Positions 16,508-25,664 of a stretch of 64,000 bases of DNA are shown here, in pieces. The first letter of the stretch is position 1, and each line of letters starts with the position of its first letter. The position numbers and the translations under genes are program-made. Source of the stretch: Hymenobacter lapidiphilus (GTDB taxonomy: Bacteria; Bacteroidota; Bacteroidia; Cytophagales; Hymenobacteraceae); the NCBI RefSeq assembly GCF_003417065.2, contig NZ_QVLT01000008.1, forward strand, positions 1 to 64,000. The letters run 5' to 3'. A model generated the notes under the pieces. It ran no database searches, was not told where the DNA came from, and saw only the letters and a list, made by a program, of their open reading frames with translations.

Positions 16508-17911
16508 CTATACCTGGTAGCCCAGAATCCGCAGCATCGACTCGCCGGTCTGCTCCTCGGCAAACACCCGGTCGGTGAGGTTTCCATCGGCGTCGCGGTC
16601 CAGAATCACGATTTTGGGCGCCGGAATCAGGCAGTGCTTTACGCCGCCGTAGCCCGAAAGGCTCTCCTGGTAAGCGCCCGTGTGGAAGAAGCCCACATAT
16701 AGTGGTTCAGCGTCGGTGGCGGGCTTGCGCTCGGGCAGAAACACCTGGTAGATGTGCTTCTCGGAGTTGTAGTAGTCCTGCGAGTCGCAGGTAAGGCCGC
16801 CGAGCTGGATTTTTTTGTATTTTTTATCCCAGCCGTTGATGGCCAGCATGATGAAGCGCTGGTTCAGGGCCCAGGTGTCGGGCAGGTTAGTGATGAACGA
16901 GCCGTCAATCATGTACCACAGCTCCTTATCGTTCTGCAGCTTCTCGTCCAGAATCGAGTAGATGGTAGCGCCGGACTCGCCCACCGTGAAGATGCCGAAC
17001 TCGGTGAACACGTCGGGCTCGGGTACGCCTTCCTCGGTGCAGATGCGCTTGATGGTGCGCAGCACCTCCTCAATCATGTAGGGGTAGTCGTACTCCTTCT
17101 GGATAGACGTCTGGATGGGCAGGCCGCCGCCGATGTCGATGGTTGTGAGCGTGGGGCACACCTTGCGCATCTCGCAGTACTGGTGCACAAACCGGCTCAA
17201 CTCCGACCAGTAATAGGACGTATCCTTGATGCCGGTGTTGATGAAGTAGTGCAGCATCTTCAGCTCGAAGCGCGGGTCGTCCTTGATTTTGCTTTCGTAG
17301 AGCGGCAGCGCATCGGCGTAGCGGATGCCCAGGCGCGAAGTGTAGAACTGGAAGCGCGGCTCCTCATCCGAAGCCAGGCGCATGCCCAATGAGCAATTTT
17401 CGCGCACGTTATCGTGGTAGTAATCCACCTCGTTGGGCGAGTCGAGGATGGGCATGCAGTTGGCGAAGCCGTCGTTGATGAGGCGGGTAACTTCGCGCTT
17501 GTACTCCTCGGTTTTGAAGCCGTTGCAGATGATGTAGGTATCCTTGGTCACGAGGCCCTTGGCATGCATGGCCCGGATGATATTGGTATCGAACCAGGAC
17601 GAGGTTTCGATGTGAACATCATTTTTAAGCGCCTCTTCGACCACGAAGCTGAAGTGCGAGGCCTTGGTGCAATAGGCGTAGGAGTACTTGCCGCGGTAGC
17701 CGGTTTGCTCGATGCCGCGCCGGAACCACTCCTGGGCCCGCTGAATCTGGGAGCTGATTTTGGGCAGGTAGGCGAGGCGCAGCGGCGTGCCATGCTTCTT
17801 CACCAGGGCCATCAAATCGATGCCCTCGAAGCGCAGTTCGTTGTTTTCGACTGTGAACTCGTCGGTCGGGAAATCGAAGGTTTGGGAAATCAGGTCGCGG
17901 TAGGTATCCAT
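16508..17911 (-). CDS. speA: Arginine decarboxylase, short Bacteroidetes type
   Basis: 467-aa PLP enzyme of the alanine-racemase-fold decarboxylase group, making agmatine from arginine for polyamine synthesis. RGKYSYAYCTKASHFSFV places the PLP lysine region, TIDIGGGLPIQTS is the glycine-rich phosphate loop, and FHTGAYQESLSGYGGVKHC carries the active-site segment near the C-terminus. At about 470 residues it lacks the large insertions of the 650-aa E. coli SpeA, as is usual in Bacteroidetes. MDTYRDLIS at 17911 is chosen; an in-frame ATG 9 nt upstream is possible. It is divergent from an arginase-family gene and followed by a strong terminator. Confidence 0.92.
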   Translation of the reverse strand: MDTYRDLISQTFDFPTDEFTVENNELRFEGIDLMALVKKHGTPLRLAYLPKISSQIQRAQEWFRRGIEQTGYRGKYSYAYCTKASHFSFVVEEALKNDVHIETSSWFDTNIIRAMHAKGLVTKDTYIICNGFKTEEYKREVTRLINDGFANCMPILDSPNEVDYYHDNVRENCSLGMRLASDEEPRFQFYTSRLGIRYADALPLYESKIKDDPRFELKMLHYFINTGIKDTSYYWSELSRFVHQYCEMRKVCPTLTTIDIGGGLPIQTSIQKEYDYPYMIEEVLRTIKRICTEEGVPEPDVFTEFGIFTVGESGATIYSILDEKLQNDKELWYMIDGSFITNLPDTWALNQRFIMLAINGWDKKYKKIQLGGLTCDSQDYYNSEKHIYQVFLPERKPATDAEPLYVGFFHTGAYQESLSGYGGVKHCLIPAPKIVILDRDADGNLTDRVFAEEQTGESMLRILGYQV

Positions 17912-18220
17912 GTAGGGCATTGGGGGCTTTAGCGTTTAGTGCCTAGGGCTTAATGCGTAGGCGCGAAACAGGTAGAAGCAGAACAGCAGAAGCGGAGTAA
18001 TGGGCAGCGGCTGACGGAGAAAAACTTTTTCTCTGAGCACGAGGCACCAGTAACTAAGCGCTAAATTGCAGATGCAAAGATACCCCCTTGCGGGGGTTTT
18101 GGTTGTGCTTTGTTCGTTGGTGGCGCCGGAAAGACCGCGCGCGTCAAGCCTGAGAGGAGTTCTCACCCACTCAATCGGCAAGCATTAAAACCGCCCTAAC
18201 CTCTTTTCTGCCAATGTAAT
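17912..18220. other. Divergent speA/arginase intergenic region
   Basis: No gene is seen. It contains an imperfect inverted repeat (TTTAGCGTTTAGTGCC near 17928 and GGCACCAGTAACTAAGCGCTAAA near 18043). A short C5/G5 hairpin (CCCCCTTGCGGGGG) lies at about 18083-18096, beside the minus-strand -7 element for speA at 18075-18082. Confidence 0.55.
18075..18082 (-). promoter_or_regulatory. -7 promoter element (TATCTTTG) of speA
   Basis: The minus strand reads TATCTTTGC, the full TAnnTTTG consensus, giving a speA leader of about 155 nt that contains the inverted repeat described for this gap. Confidence 0.55.
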
Positions 18221-19195
18221 ATGCGACGTATCAAGCTGCTGGAAGTCCGCTCCGAACTCGGGGCCGGAACCCGGGGCGCCAGCCTGGGCATTGACGCCCT
18301 CAAGGTGGCCTGCCTCAATAAGGGCTCCGATTACTTCCGCCGGTTCAACTCGGTGCAGGTGCCCGACCTGAACCACGTGCTGTTCGAGAAAAACCACTTT
18401 CCCTTCGCCCGCCACATCGACTCCATTTATATGGTGCAGAAGGGTATTGCCAGCACCGTGGAGCAAACGCTGCGCCTGGGCGAGTTCCCGCTGGTGCTGG
18501 CCGGCGACCACAGCAACGCCTCGGCTACCATTGCCGGCATCAAGGCCGCCTACCCCCAGAAAACGCTCGGTGTCATCTGGGTTGATGCCCACGCCGACAT
18601 CCACTCGCCCTACACCACGCCCTCGGGCAACATGCACGGCATGCCGCTGGCTCTGAGCCTGAACGACAACAACCGCGAGTGCCAGCGTAACCAGCCCGCC
18701 GCCGAAACCGAGTTTTTCTGGCAGCGCCTGCGCGACTTGGGCGAGCCCGGCCCCAAAGTAGCCCCCGAGCACCTCGTGTACGTGGTAGTGCGCGACACTG
18801 AAGCCGAAGAAAACGCCATTATCGAGCGCCTGGGCATCAAAAACTACCAGCTCGACGAAGTGCGCGACAAGGGTATCCGGCAGGTAGCCCGCGAAATTTA
18901 TGAGCGCCTGCGCTTCTGCGATATGGTGTACATCTCGTTCGATGTGGACTCGCTGGATTCGCGCTTCAGCAAGGGCACCGGCACGCCGGTAGAAGACGGG
19001 CTGAACGTGGAAGAGGCCATCAGCCTGTGCCGCGCCCTGCTCGAAAACGACCGGGTAGTGTGCTTCGAGATGGTGGAAATCAACCCTACTCTCGACTCCG
19101 AAAACACCATGGCCCAGAACGCCTTCGATATCCTCGAAGCCGCCACCGACGCCATTCAGAACCGCCTGCGCCTGGCCGAAGTGGTCAGCCGGTAG
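18221..19195 (+). CDS. Arginase/ureohydrolase family protein
   Basis: 324-aa ureohydrolase. The binuclear manganese site is complete: GDHSNAS, DAHADIHSP and SFDVDSLDS. These enzymes release urea from arginine, agmatine or formiminoglutamate. The overall sequence looks closer to arginase than to agmatinase, but the substrate cannot be fixed by eye. It sits head-to-head with speA, so both enzymes could compete for arginine or act in sequence if it were an agmatinase. The ATG at 18221 (MRRIKLLEVRSELGAGTRGA) begins with the conserved N-terminal strand and substrate loop. Confidence 0.85.
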   Translation: MRRIKLLEVRSELGAGTRGASLGIDALKVACLNKGSDYFRRFNSVQVPDLNHVLFEKNHFPFARHIDSIYMVQKGIASTVEQTLRLGEFPLVLAGDHSNASATIAGIKAAYPQKTLGVIWVDAHADIHSPYTTPSGNMHGMPLALSLNDNNRECQRNQPAAETEFFWQRLRDLGEPGPKVAPEHLVYVVVRDTEAEENAIIERLGIKNYQLDEVRDKGIRQVAREIYERLRFCDMVYISFDVDSLDSRFSKGTGTPVEDGLNVEEAISLCRALLENDRVVCFEMVEINPTLDSENTMAQNAFDILEAATDAIQNRLRLAEVVSR

Positions 19196-19204
19196 CGGTG
19201 ACTG

Positions 19205-19424
19205 CGTGAAAACCAACCTCATGCTGAGCATGTGGCGCATAGAGCCAGGGTCGGAGCGAAGTTGAAGCATCTCTACCGCGTCGGTGAATGACTGAGGATT
19301 AGCATTGCCACGACGCGGTAGAGATGCTTCGGCTTTGCTCCGCATCACGCTGGTTTAAACCGGCATTGCGGTAAAGATGCTTCGGCTGCGCTCCGTATGA
19401 TGTTGGTTTTCGTGCGGTTACTCG
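19205..19424. repeat. Compound palindrome with three family B half-sites
   Basis: This gene-free gap contains outer arms GTGAAAACCAAC and GTTGGTTTTCGTGC. Inside are left and right halves of the repeat AAGCATCTCTACCGCGTCG (about 19264-19282 and 19311-19329), and a third half, GGTAAAGATGCTTCGGCTGC, near 19370. The arms share TGCTTCGGCTGCGCTC with the palindromes at 29352-29458 and 63767-63859. The gap otherwise holds only the probable kaiC promoter, with a near-consensus TAATCTTG at 19464. Confidence 0.75.
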
Positions 19425-19487
19425 GTGGCGCGGTCATTCGCTAACTATTTTACCATCCCCCCGTAATCTTGCGACAAACTTTGCCCT

Positions 19488-21227
19488 ATGTCCAACCAGT
19501 CGCTGCCGCGTATTACGCCGTTTTCTCAGTTGCCCAAGGCACTCACCGGCATCGAGGGGCTTGATGAAATAACCGAGGGCGGCCTGCCCCTGGGCCGGCC
19601 CACGCTGGTGTGCGGCAGCGCGGGCTGCGGCAAAACGCTGCTCGGCATCGAGTTTCTGGTGCGCGGCATCCTCGACTACGATGAGCCGGGCGTACTGATG
19701 GCGTTCGAGGAAACGGCTGCTGAGCTGTCGGCCAACGTGACTTCACTGGGCTTCGACTTGCCGCAGCTGGTGGCCGATAAAAAGCTGCGCCTCGACCACG
19801 TACACATCGACCGCGCCGAAATCGACGAAACCGGCGAGTACGACCTCGAAGGGCTGTTTATCCGCCTCGGCTACGCCATCGACACCATTGGGGCCAAGCG
19901 CGTGGTGCTCGACACCATCGAGTCGTTGTTTTCAGGCTTCAGCAACGAGGCCGTGCTGCGCTCGGAAATCCGCCGGCTGTTCCGCTGGCTTAAAGACAAG
20001 GGCGTGACCACCGTCATCACGGCTGAGCGGGGCGAGGGCACGCTCACGCGGCAGGGCCTGGAGGAGTATGTTTCGGACTGCGTAATTCTGCTCGACAACC
20101 GCGTAATCGACCAGGTAACCACCCGGCGGCTACGCATTGTGAAGTACCGCGGCAGCACCCACGGCACCAACGAATACCCCTACATCATCACGGAGGATGG
20201 TATTTCGGTGCTGCCCGTGACTTCGCTCAAGCTGGAGCATACCGTATCGAACGAGATTATCTCAACCGGCGTAGCCGACCTCGACGCCATGTTCCAGCGC
20301 GGCGGGCTCTACCAGGGCAGTAGCGGCCTGATTACGGGCACGGCGGGCACGGCCAAAACCACGCTGGCGGCGTCGTTTGCCCTCGAAGCCTGCCGCCGGG
20401 GCGAGCGGTGCCTGTATTTCGCCTTCGAGGAGTCGCCGGCCCAGCTGCTGCGCAACATGGCTACGGTGGGCCTCGATTTGCAGCCGTTTGTAGAAAACGG
20501 GCAGCTGCGCATCGAAGCCAGCCGGCCCACGCTCAACGGCCTGGAGCGCCACCTGGTCACGATTCATCGGCTCATCGGCCAGTTCAGGCCTCAGACGGTC
20601 ATCATCGACCCCATCAGTAACCTTATTTCGGTGGGCAGCATCTCGGAGGTGCGCAGCATGCTCACGCGGCTCGTCGATTTCCTGAAAGTGAAGGGTATCA
20701 ACGCCTTGTTTACGGCGCTGGTTAGCAGTAGCCGGGGCCAGCAGGAAATGGCGGACGAGGGCATTTCCTCGCTCGTGGACACCTGGATTCATGTGCGCGA
20801 CCTAGAGGGCGTGGGCGAGCGGAACCGCGGCATCAGCATCCTCAAGGCCCGAGGCATGGCCCACTCCAACCAGGTGCGCGAGTTTGTGGTAACCGAGCAG
20901 GGCATCCGGCTGCTCGATGTGCTGGTGGGCCCAACCGGCATCATCACCGGGGCCAGCCGCCTTGCCCAGCACATTCAGGAGCAGGCCCGGCAGATTGCCA
21001 CCAAGCAGGAAGCCGAGCGTCGCGACCGGGGCCTGGAGCGCAAGCGCCGGGTGCTGGAAGCCACCATTGCCAACCTGCGCACCGAGTTCGAGTCGGTAGA
21101 GGAGGAGCTGCGCCGGGTGAACTCGGAGGAGCAGCAGCGCCACGATGTTCAGACGGAGGAGCGCCGGCACCTGGGCCACAATTTTTCGGTTCGCCCGCCC
21201 GCTGCGTCCAACGGTTCGGGCGCGTAG
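19488..21227 (+). CDS. kaiC: KaiC-like double RecA-fold ATPase
   Basis: 579 aa with the two tandem KaiC domains. Domain 1 has Walker A GSAGCGKT (residues 43-50) and the catalytic Glu pair in MAFEE. Domain 2 has Walker A GTAGTAKT (284-291) and FAFEE. The segment corresponding to cyanobacterial phosphosites S431/T432 reads DEGISSLVDTW, so two serines (427, 428) replace Ser-Thr. After the second domain there is a long charged coiled coil (residues about 490-560, QEQARQIATKQEAERRDRGL...), which cyanobacterial KaiC lacks. It is the first gene of an operon with two kaiB genes and a histidine kinase. In cyanobacteria KaiC is the clock ATPase; in other bacteria KaiC/KaiB pairs are tied to stress adaptation. 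No kaiA is present. Confidence 0.93.
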   Translation: MSNQSLPRITPFSQLPKALTGIEGLDEITEGGLPLGRPTLVCGSAGCGKTLLGIEFLVRGILDYDEPGVLMAFEETAAELSANVTSLGFDLPQLVADKKLRLDHVHIDRAEIDETGEYDLEGLFIRLGYAIDTIGAKRVVLDTIESLFSGFSNEAVLRSEIRRLFRWLKDKGVTTVITAERGEGTLTRQGLEEYVSDCVILLDNRVIDQVTTRRLRIVKYRGSTHGTNEYPYIITEDGISVLPVTSLKLEHTVSNEIISTGVADLDAMFQRGGLYQGSSGLITGTAGTAKTTLAASFALEACRRGERCLYFAFEESPAQLLRNMATVGLDLQPFVENGQLRIEASRPTLNGLERHLVTIHRLIGQFRPQTVIIDPISNLISVGSISEVRSMLTRLVDFLKVKGINALFTALVSSSRGQQEMADEGISSLVDTWIHVRDLEGVGERNRGISILKARGMAHSNQVREFVVTEQGIRLLDVLVGPTGIITGASRLAQHIQEQARQIATKQEAERRDRGLERKRRVLEATIANLRTEFESVEEELRRVNSEEQQRHDVQTEERRHLGHNFSVRPPAASNGSGA

Positions 21228-21306
21228 CCGTTAGCAGGTGAGGGATGATGAGATGGCGCCCCCGGCAACCTCATCGTCCCATCCCCAAGACCCCAAAAAG
21301 AAGACT

Positions 21307-21597
21307 ATGAGCGAGGAAATGTGGGAGCTGCGGTTGTACGTGGCGGGGCAGACGGCGAAGTCGATGACGGCATTAACCAACCTGAAAACCTATTGTGAAA
21401 AGCATTTGAAGGGCCGGTACCGGCTGGAAATCATCGACCTGCTGCAGCACCCGCAGTTGGCCGAGGGCGACCAGATTCTGGCCATCCCGACGCTGGTGCG
21501 CAAAATGCCCGCGCCCATCCGCAGAGTTATCGGCGACCTTTCGAACCATGAGCGGGTACTGGTCGGCCTCGACCTGCGGGCCATCGACCCCTCGTAA
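21307..21597 (+). CDS. kaiB: KaiB-like protein 1
   Basis: 96 aa with the thioredoxin-like KaiB fold. [40 protein letters not shown] and [20 protein letters not shown] match the cyanobacterial KaiB core almost residue by residue. The conserved IGDLS and VLVGLDL end is kept. KaiB binds phosphorylated KaiC after switching fold. The ATG at 21307 is chosen; the frame is open upstream but unlike KaiB. It follows kaiC by 79 nt and is 10 nt before the second kaiB. Confidence 0.93.
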   Translation: MSEEMWELRLYVAGQTAKSMTALTNLKTYCEKHLKGRYRLEIIDLLQHPQLAEGDQILAIPTLVRKMPAPIRRVIGDLSNHERVLVGLDLRAIDPS

Positions 21598-21607
21598 GCC
21601 CGCCGCT

Positions 21608-21952
21608 ATGCAAGAATGGCTCCCCGCCGATGCGCGCCCGCCCGATTACGTGCTGGAGCTCTATATTACCGGTGCCACTCCCAACTCGTTGCGGGCCGTG
21701 CTCAACCTCAAAGACATCTGCGAGCAGTACCTGGCGGGGCGCTACGAGCTGACTATCATCGACATCTACCAACAGCCCGAGCTGGCCCAGACCGCCCGCA
21801 TTGTTGCCGCGCCCACGCTTATTAAGGTAAGCCCCGAGCCGCGGCGCTGGCTGGTGGGCGACCTTTCGGACCGGCCGCAGGCGTTGCGCCTGCTGGGCAT
21901 GGATCCTGGCTCAGGTTCCGAACCCGATACCCAACCGGCTCAAACCAGCTAA
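21608..21952 (+). CDS. kaiB: KaiB-like protein 2
   Basis: 114 aa. YVLELYITGATPNSLRAVLN, LTIIDIYQQPELAQTARIVA and APTLIKVSPEPRRWLVGDLS again give the KaiB fold. It differs from the first copy by a 12-residue N-terminal extension (MQEWLPADARPP) and a polar Ser/Pro/Gln-rich C-terminus. The RR before the VGDLS loop is shifted (EPRRWLVGDLS). Two divergent KaiB copies beside one KaiC suggest a division of roles, for example one binding KaiC and the other the kinase, but this is inference. Spacing to both neighbours is about 10 nt, so the operon is tight. Confidence 0.9.
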   Translation: MQEWLPADARPPDYVLELYITGATPNSLRAVLNLKDICEQYLAGRYELTIIDIYQQPELAQTARIVAAPTLIKVSPEPRRWLVGDLSDRPQALRLLGMDPGSGSEPDTQPAQTS

Positions 21953-21963
21953 GCTATCAGGCC

Positions 21964-23667
21964 ATGAGTGTCGATTTTAACTCACTTACTCCAACGCCCG
22001 CCCAGCTGGCCCGCGAAAATGAGGAGCTACGCCAGCAACTCTTCGAAGCCGAGGAGCTGCTGACGGCCATCCGCACCGGCAGCATCGATGCCCTGGCCGT
22101 GCAGGGCCCCGACGGGCCGCGCATTTTCACGCTCGAAGGCGCCGACCAGAGCTACCGCACGCTGATTGAGCAGATGAACGAAGGCGCGCTGCTGCTCTCC
22201 CCCGATACCACGGTGCTCTACTGCAACGCCTGCCTGGCGGGCCTGCTCGAAGCGCCGCTCGAAACGCTGATGGGCAACTTGTTCGGCCAGTTTGTGCCCG
22301 ACGAGTTTCGGGAGTACTGGCAGAAGCTGGTGGCGGATGGCTGGGCGGGGAAAAGCCGGGGCGAAATGCCGCTGCGCACCGCTGGCGGCCGGCTTCGGCC
22401 CATGTCCCTGGCCCTGAATGTGCTGGGTTCGGCAGAAGCACCGGTGCTGGCCGTTATTGCCACCGACGTGTCGGCGCGGCGCGAAATCAGCGTTATCCGG
22501 GCGCGGGTGGCGGCCCAGAACGAGTTGCTGGAGCAGCAGCAGCAGGAGCTGCGGGCCCAGGCGAAGGAAGCCGCTGAAACCAGCCGCATTCTGGAAGGCC
22601 TCCCGCACATTGCCTGGACGGCCAGTCCGCAAGGCGAAAGCACCTACCTTAATCGGCGCTGGTTTGCCTATACCGGCCAAGACCCGCAGCATCTGACGCC
22701 CGCCCTGATAGAAGCACACCTGCACCCCGATGACCTGCCGCAGGCCATGCGCTGCTGGGAGCAGGCGCTGGCGGGCGGCGAGGCCTTGGAGCTGGAGTGC
22801 CGCATCCGCGACGCGGCCGGCCACTACCGCTGGATGCTGGGTCGGGCGCTTCCCTGGCACGATGAGCAGGGTGAAATCGTGCGCTGGATTGGTACCTACA
22901 CCGACATGCACGAGCAGAAGCTGGCCCTGGCCCGCATTGATGAGGCACAGCACGAGCTGCGCGACAACAACGCCCAGCTCACCCGCATCAACGCCGACCT
23001 CGACAACTTCATCTACACCGCTTCCCACGACCTTCGCTCGCCCATTACCAACATCGAAGGCCTGCTCGACACGTTGCGCCAGGAGCTACCCGCCGACCAG
23101 CGCCCCGACGCCGTGGAGCCCGTGCTGCGCATGATGCAGGATTCGGTGGACCGCTTTAAGCGCACCATTGAGAACCTGACTGATATTTCGAAGCTGCAGA
23201 AGGAAAGCGCCCTGCCCCGCACGCCGGTGGCGCTGGCCCCGCTTATCGAGGACGTGCGCCTGGATCTGCAGCCCCTGATTCAGACTTCGGATGGCGAGCT
23301 GCTGGTAGACGTGGCGGAGTGCGCAACCGTTGTGCTGGCCGAAAAAAACCTGCGCTCCATCGTGTACAACCTGCTCAGCAACGCCTTCAAGTACCACGAC
23401 CCCGCCCGGCCCGCCCGCGTGCGGCTGCGCTGCTGCCCGGCCGGCCCCGGCTTCGTGGCCCTGCAGGTACACGACAACGGCCTGGGCCTCGACCTGCGCG
23501 AAGACCGCCAGCTGTTCACCATGTTCCAGCGCCTGCACGACCACGTGGAGGGCTCGGGCATCGGGCTGTACATGGTGAAGAAAATAGCCGAAAATGCCGG
23601 CGGCCGCGTTGCCGTGGAGAGCCGGCTGGGCGAAGGGTCGGTTTTCACGGTGTACCTGCCGGAGTAG
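21964..23667 (+). CDS. Cytoplasmic PAS-PAS sensor histidine kinase linked to kaiBC
   Basis: 567 aa without membrane helices. Coiled coil (residues 15-35), PAS 1 (about 60-170), coiled coil (180-205), PAS 2/PAC (about 205-320, ending IVRWIGTYTDMHEQK), then the kinase core. The H-box is FIYTASHDLRSPITNIEGLL with His355. The ATP-binding domain shows NLLSNAFKYHDPARPA (N-box), DNGLGLDL (G1) and GSGIGLYMVKK (G2). It starts 11 nt after the second kaiB, so it is the last gene of the operon. It has no KaiB-like sensor domain, so it is not a SasA. No response regulator is adjacent. It may read the state of KaiC or KaiB; that is an inference. Confidence 0.9.
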   Translation: MSVDFNSLTPTPAQLARENEELRQQLFEAEELLTAIRTGSIDALAVQGPDGPRIFTLEGADQSYRTLIEQMNEGALLLSPDTTVLYCNACLAGLLEAPLETLMGNLFGQFVPDEFREYWQKLVADGWAGKSRGEMPLRTAGGRLRPMSLALNVLGSAEAPVLAVIATDVSARREISVIRARVAAQNELLEQQQQELRAQAKEAAETSRILEGLPHIAWTASPQGESTYLNRRWFAYTGQDPQHLTPALIEAHLHPDDLPQAMRCWEQALAGGEALELECRIRDAAGHYRWMLGRALPWHDEQGEIVRWIGTYTDMHEQKLALARIDEAQHELRDNNAQLTRINADLDNFIYTASHDLRSPITNIEGLLDTLRQELPADQRPDAVEPVLRMMQDSVDRFKRTIENLTDISKLQKESALPRTPVALAPLIEDVRLDLQPLIQTSDGELLVDVAECATVVLAEKNLRSIVYNLLSNAFKYHDPARPARVRLRCCPAGPGFVALQVHDNGLGLDLREDRQLFTMFQRLHDHVEGSGIGLYMVKKIAENAGGRVAVESRLGEGSVFTVYLPE

Positions 23668-23741
23668 GGCCGCTGCTGGGCCGGCTTTCGTGGGCGTATG
23701 GGTACGCCGCAAAAAAACGGCAGCCATCCGGCCGCACTTTC

Positions 23742-23749
23742 TACCTTTG
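23742..23749 (+). promoter_or_regulatory. -7 promoter element (TACCTTTG) upstream of argS
   Basis: TACCTTTGC matches the TAnnTTTG consensus and lies 110 nt before the proposed GTG start of argS. Confidence 0.5.
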
Positions 23750-23858
23750 CATGCAAGGAGGCCCGGACAGTTTCGGGGGTGGCGGCCGTTGCCGTGGCCG
23801 CAGTGCGCTCCTTCGCTTTCTGCCGCTAGCCCCGCAGCGGCCCCTACGACCCCATCCT

Positions 23859-25653
23859 GTGCAGCAACTCGAACAAACCCTCAAAAACGCCCTCAGCGCG
23901 GCCATCCAGAACGTATTTGGGGCCGATGTGCCCGCCGGGCAGCTGCCGCTGCAGTCCACGCGAAAGGATTTCGCCGGCCAGTTTACGCTCGTTACTTTCC
24001 CGCTCACCAAAACCCTGGGCAAGGGCCCCGAGCAAATCGGGCAGGCCCTGGGCGAGTACCTGCTGGCCCACGAGCCCGTGGTGGCCGGCTTCAACGTAGT
24101 GAAGGGTTTTCTCAACCTGGAAATAGCCGACAGCGAGTGGGTGCGGGTGTTTGAGGCGCTGCGCCAGCATCCGGCCGGCACGCCCGTGGCCACCGGCGGC
24201 CCGCAGCGCGTGGTGGTCGAGTATTCGTCGCCCAACACCAACAAGCCCCTGCACCTGGGCCATTTGCGCAACAACTTTCTGGGCTACTCGGTGGCCGAAA
24301 TCCTGAAAGCCACCGGCGCCGAGGTTACCAAGGCTAACCTGGTCAACGACCGGGGCATCCACATCTGTAAGTCGATGCTGGCTTACCAGTACTACGGCCA
24401 GGGCGAAACCCCGCAGAGCGCCGGCATCAAGGGCGACCACCTGGCGGGCAAGTACTACGTGCTCTTCGAGAAGCACTACCGCGAGCAGGTGCGCCAACTC
24501 GAAGCCGAGGGCGTGGCCGCCGACGTGGCCAAGCGCCAGGCCCCGCTCATGCTCGAAGCCCAGGACATGCTCCGGGCCTGGGAAGCCAACGACGAAGCCG
24601 TAGTGAGCCTCTGGAAGCAAATGAACGGCTGGGTGTACGAGGGCTTCGACTCGACTTACAAAAACATCGGCGTTGATTTCGACAAGTTCTACTACGAGTC
24701 GCAAACCTACCTGCTGGGCAAGGAGCGGGTCGAGGAAGGCCTGCAGAAAGGCGTGTTCTTCAAGAAAGAGGACGGCTCGGTATGGGTGGACCTCAAGGAA
24801 GAAGGCCTCGACGAGAAGCTGCTGTTGCGCGCCGATGGTACCAGCGTCTATATCACCCAGGACCTGGGCACGGCCGAGCTCAAGTTCGAGCATTTCGGCT
24901 ACGACCTGAGCGTATACGTGATTGCCGACGAGCAGAACTACCACATGCAGGTGCTGCGGGCCGTGCTCCAGAAGCTGGGCAAGCCCTACGCCGACGCTAT
25001 CCACCACCTAAGCTACGGTATGGTGGATTTGCCCTCGGGCAAGATGAAAAGCCGCGAAGGCACCGTAGTAGACGCCGACGAGCTGGTGCGCGAAGTGGTG
25101 GCCGCCGCTGAGGCTGCCACCCTTGAAAAGGGCAAAACCGAGGGCCTGAGCGACGACGAGCTGACCAAACTCTACCACATGCTGGGTCTGGGCGCCCTCA
25201 AATACTACCTGCTGAAGGTGGACCCCAAGAAGCGCATGCTCTTCAACCCCGAAGAATCGGTGAAGCTGGAAGGCGACACCGGCCCGTTCATTCAGTACAG
25301 CCACGCCCGCATTTCCAGCATCCTGCGCAAAGCCGCCGAGCGCGGCGTGGTGGCAGATGGCAGCTCATTGGAAGGAATTACCGAGCTGCAAGGCACCGAG
25401 CGGGACCTGATTCAGGAACTGGCGCGCTACGAGGCCGTCGTGGCTGAGGCTGCCGCGTACAGTCGCCTGCTTTGGTGGCGCAGTTCGCCTACGATGTGGC
25501 CCGGGCTACAACCGCTTCTTCGCCGAGGTGCCCATTATTGCCGAAGCCGATGAGCTGAAGCGTGCCTTCCGTGTGGCCCTTTCGGCCCAGACCGGCCGGG
25601 CCCTCAAAACCAGCATGGGCCTGCTCGGCATCGAGGTGCCCGAGCGGATGTAA
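23859..25653 (+). CDS. argS: Arginyl-tRNA synthetase, two apparent frameshifts near the 3' end
   Basis: Class I aminoacyl-tRNA synthetase. The start is taken as GTG at 23859, giving MQQLEQTLKNALSAAIQNVF, the usual N-terminus. The HIGH-like motif is SSPNTNKPLHLGHLRNN, and GMVDLPSGKMKSREGTV carries the KMSK equivalent. The frame reads normally to about 25463 (EAVVAEAAAYS), then continues in the next frame (PALVAQFAYDVAR) and changes frame again at about 25504 to read GYNRFFAEVPIIAEADELK and end ...VPERM at 25653. Restoring one base at each point gives about 598 aa, the normal length. As the gene is essential, sequencing or assembly error is more likely than inactivation, but the sequence as given encodes a truncated protein. 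Confidence 0.9.
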
Positions 25654-25664
25654 TAGCTTTAACA

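Noticed and set aside
21222..21240. GTTAGC near the end of kaiC and other single GTTAGC/GCTAAC matches (e.g. 41214, 45841)
   Set aside because: These lack the paired core and the 129-nt palindrome, so they are chance hexamers and not att sites.
25461..25510. Programmed frameshifting in argS
   Set aside because: Two separate shifts in the same gene, with no slippery heptamer or stimulatory structure, fit sequence error better.
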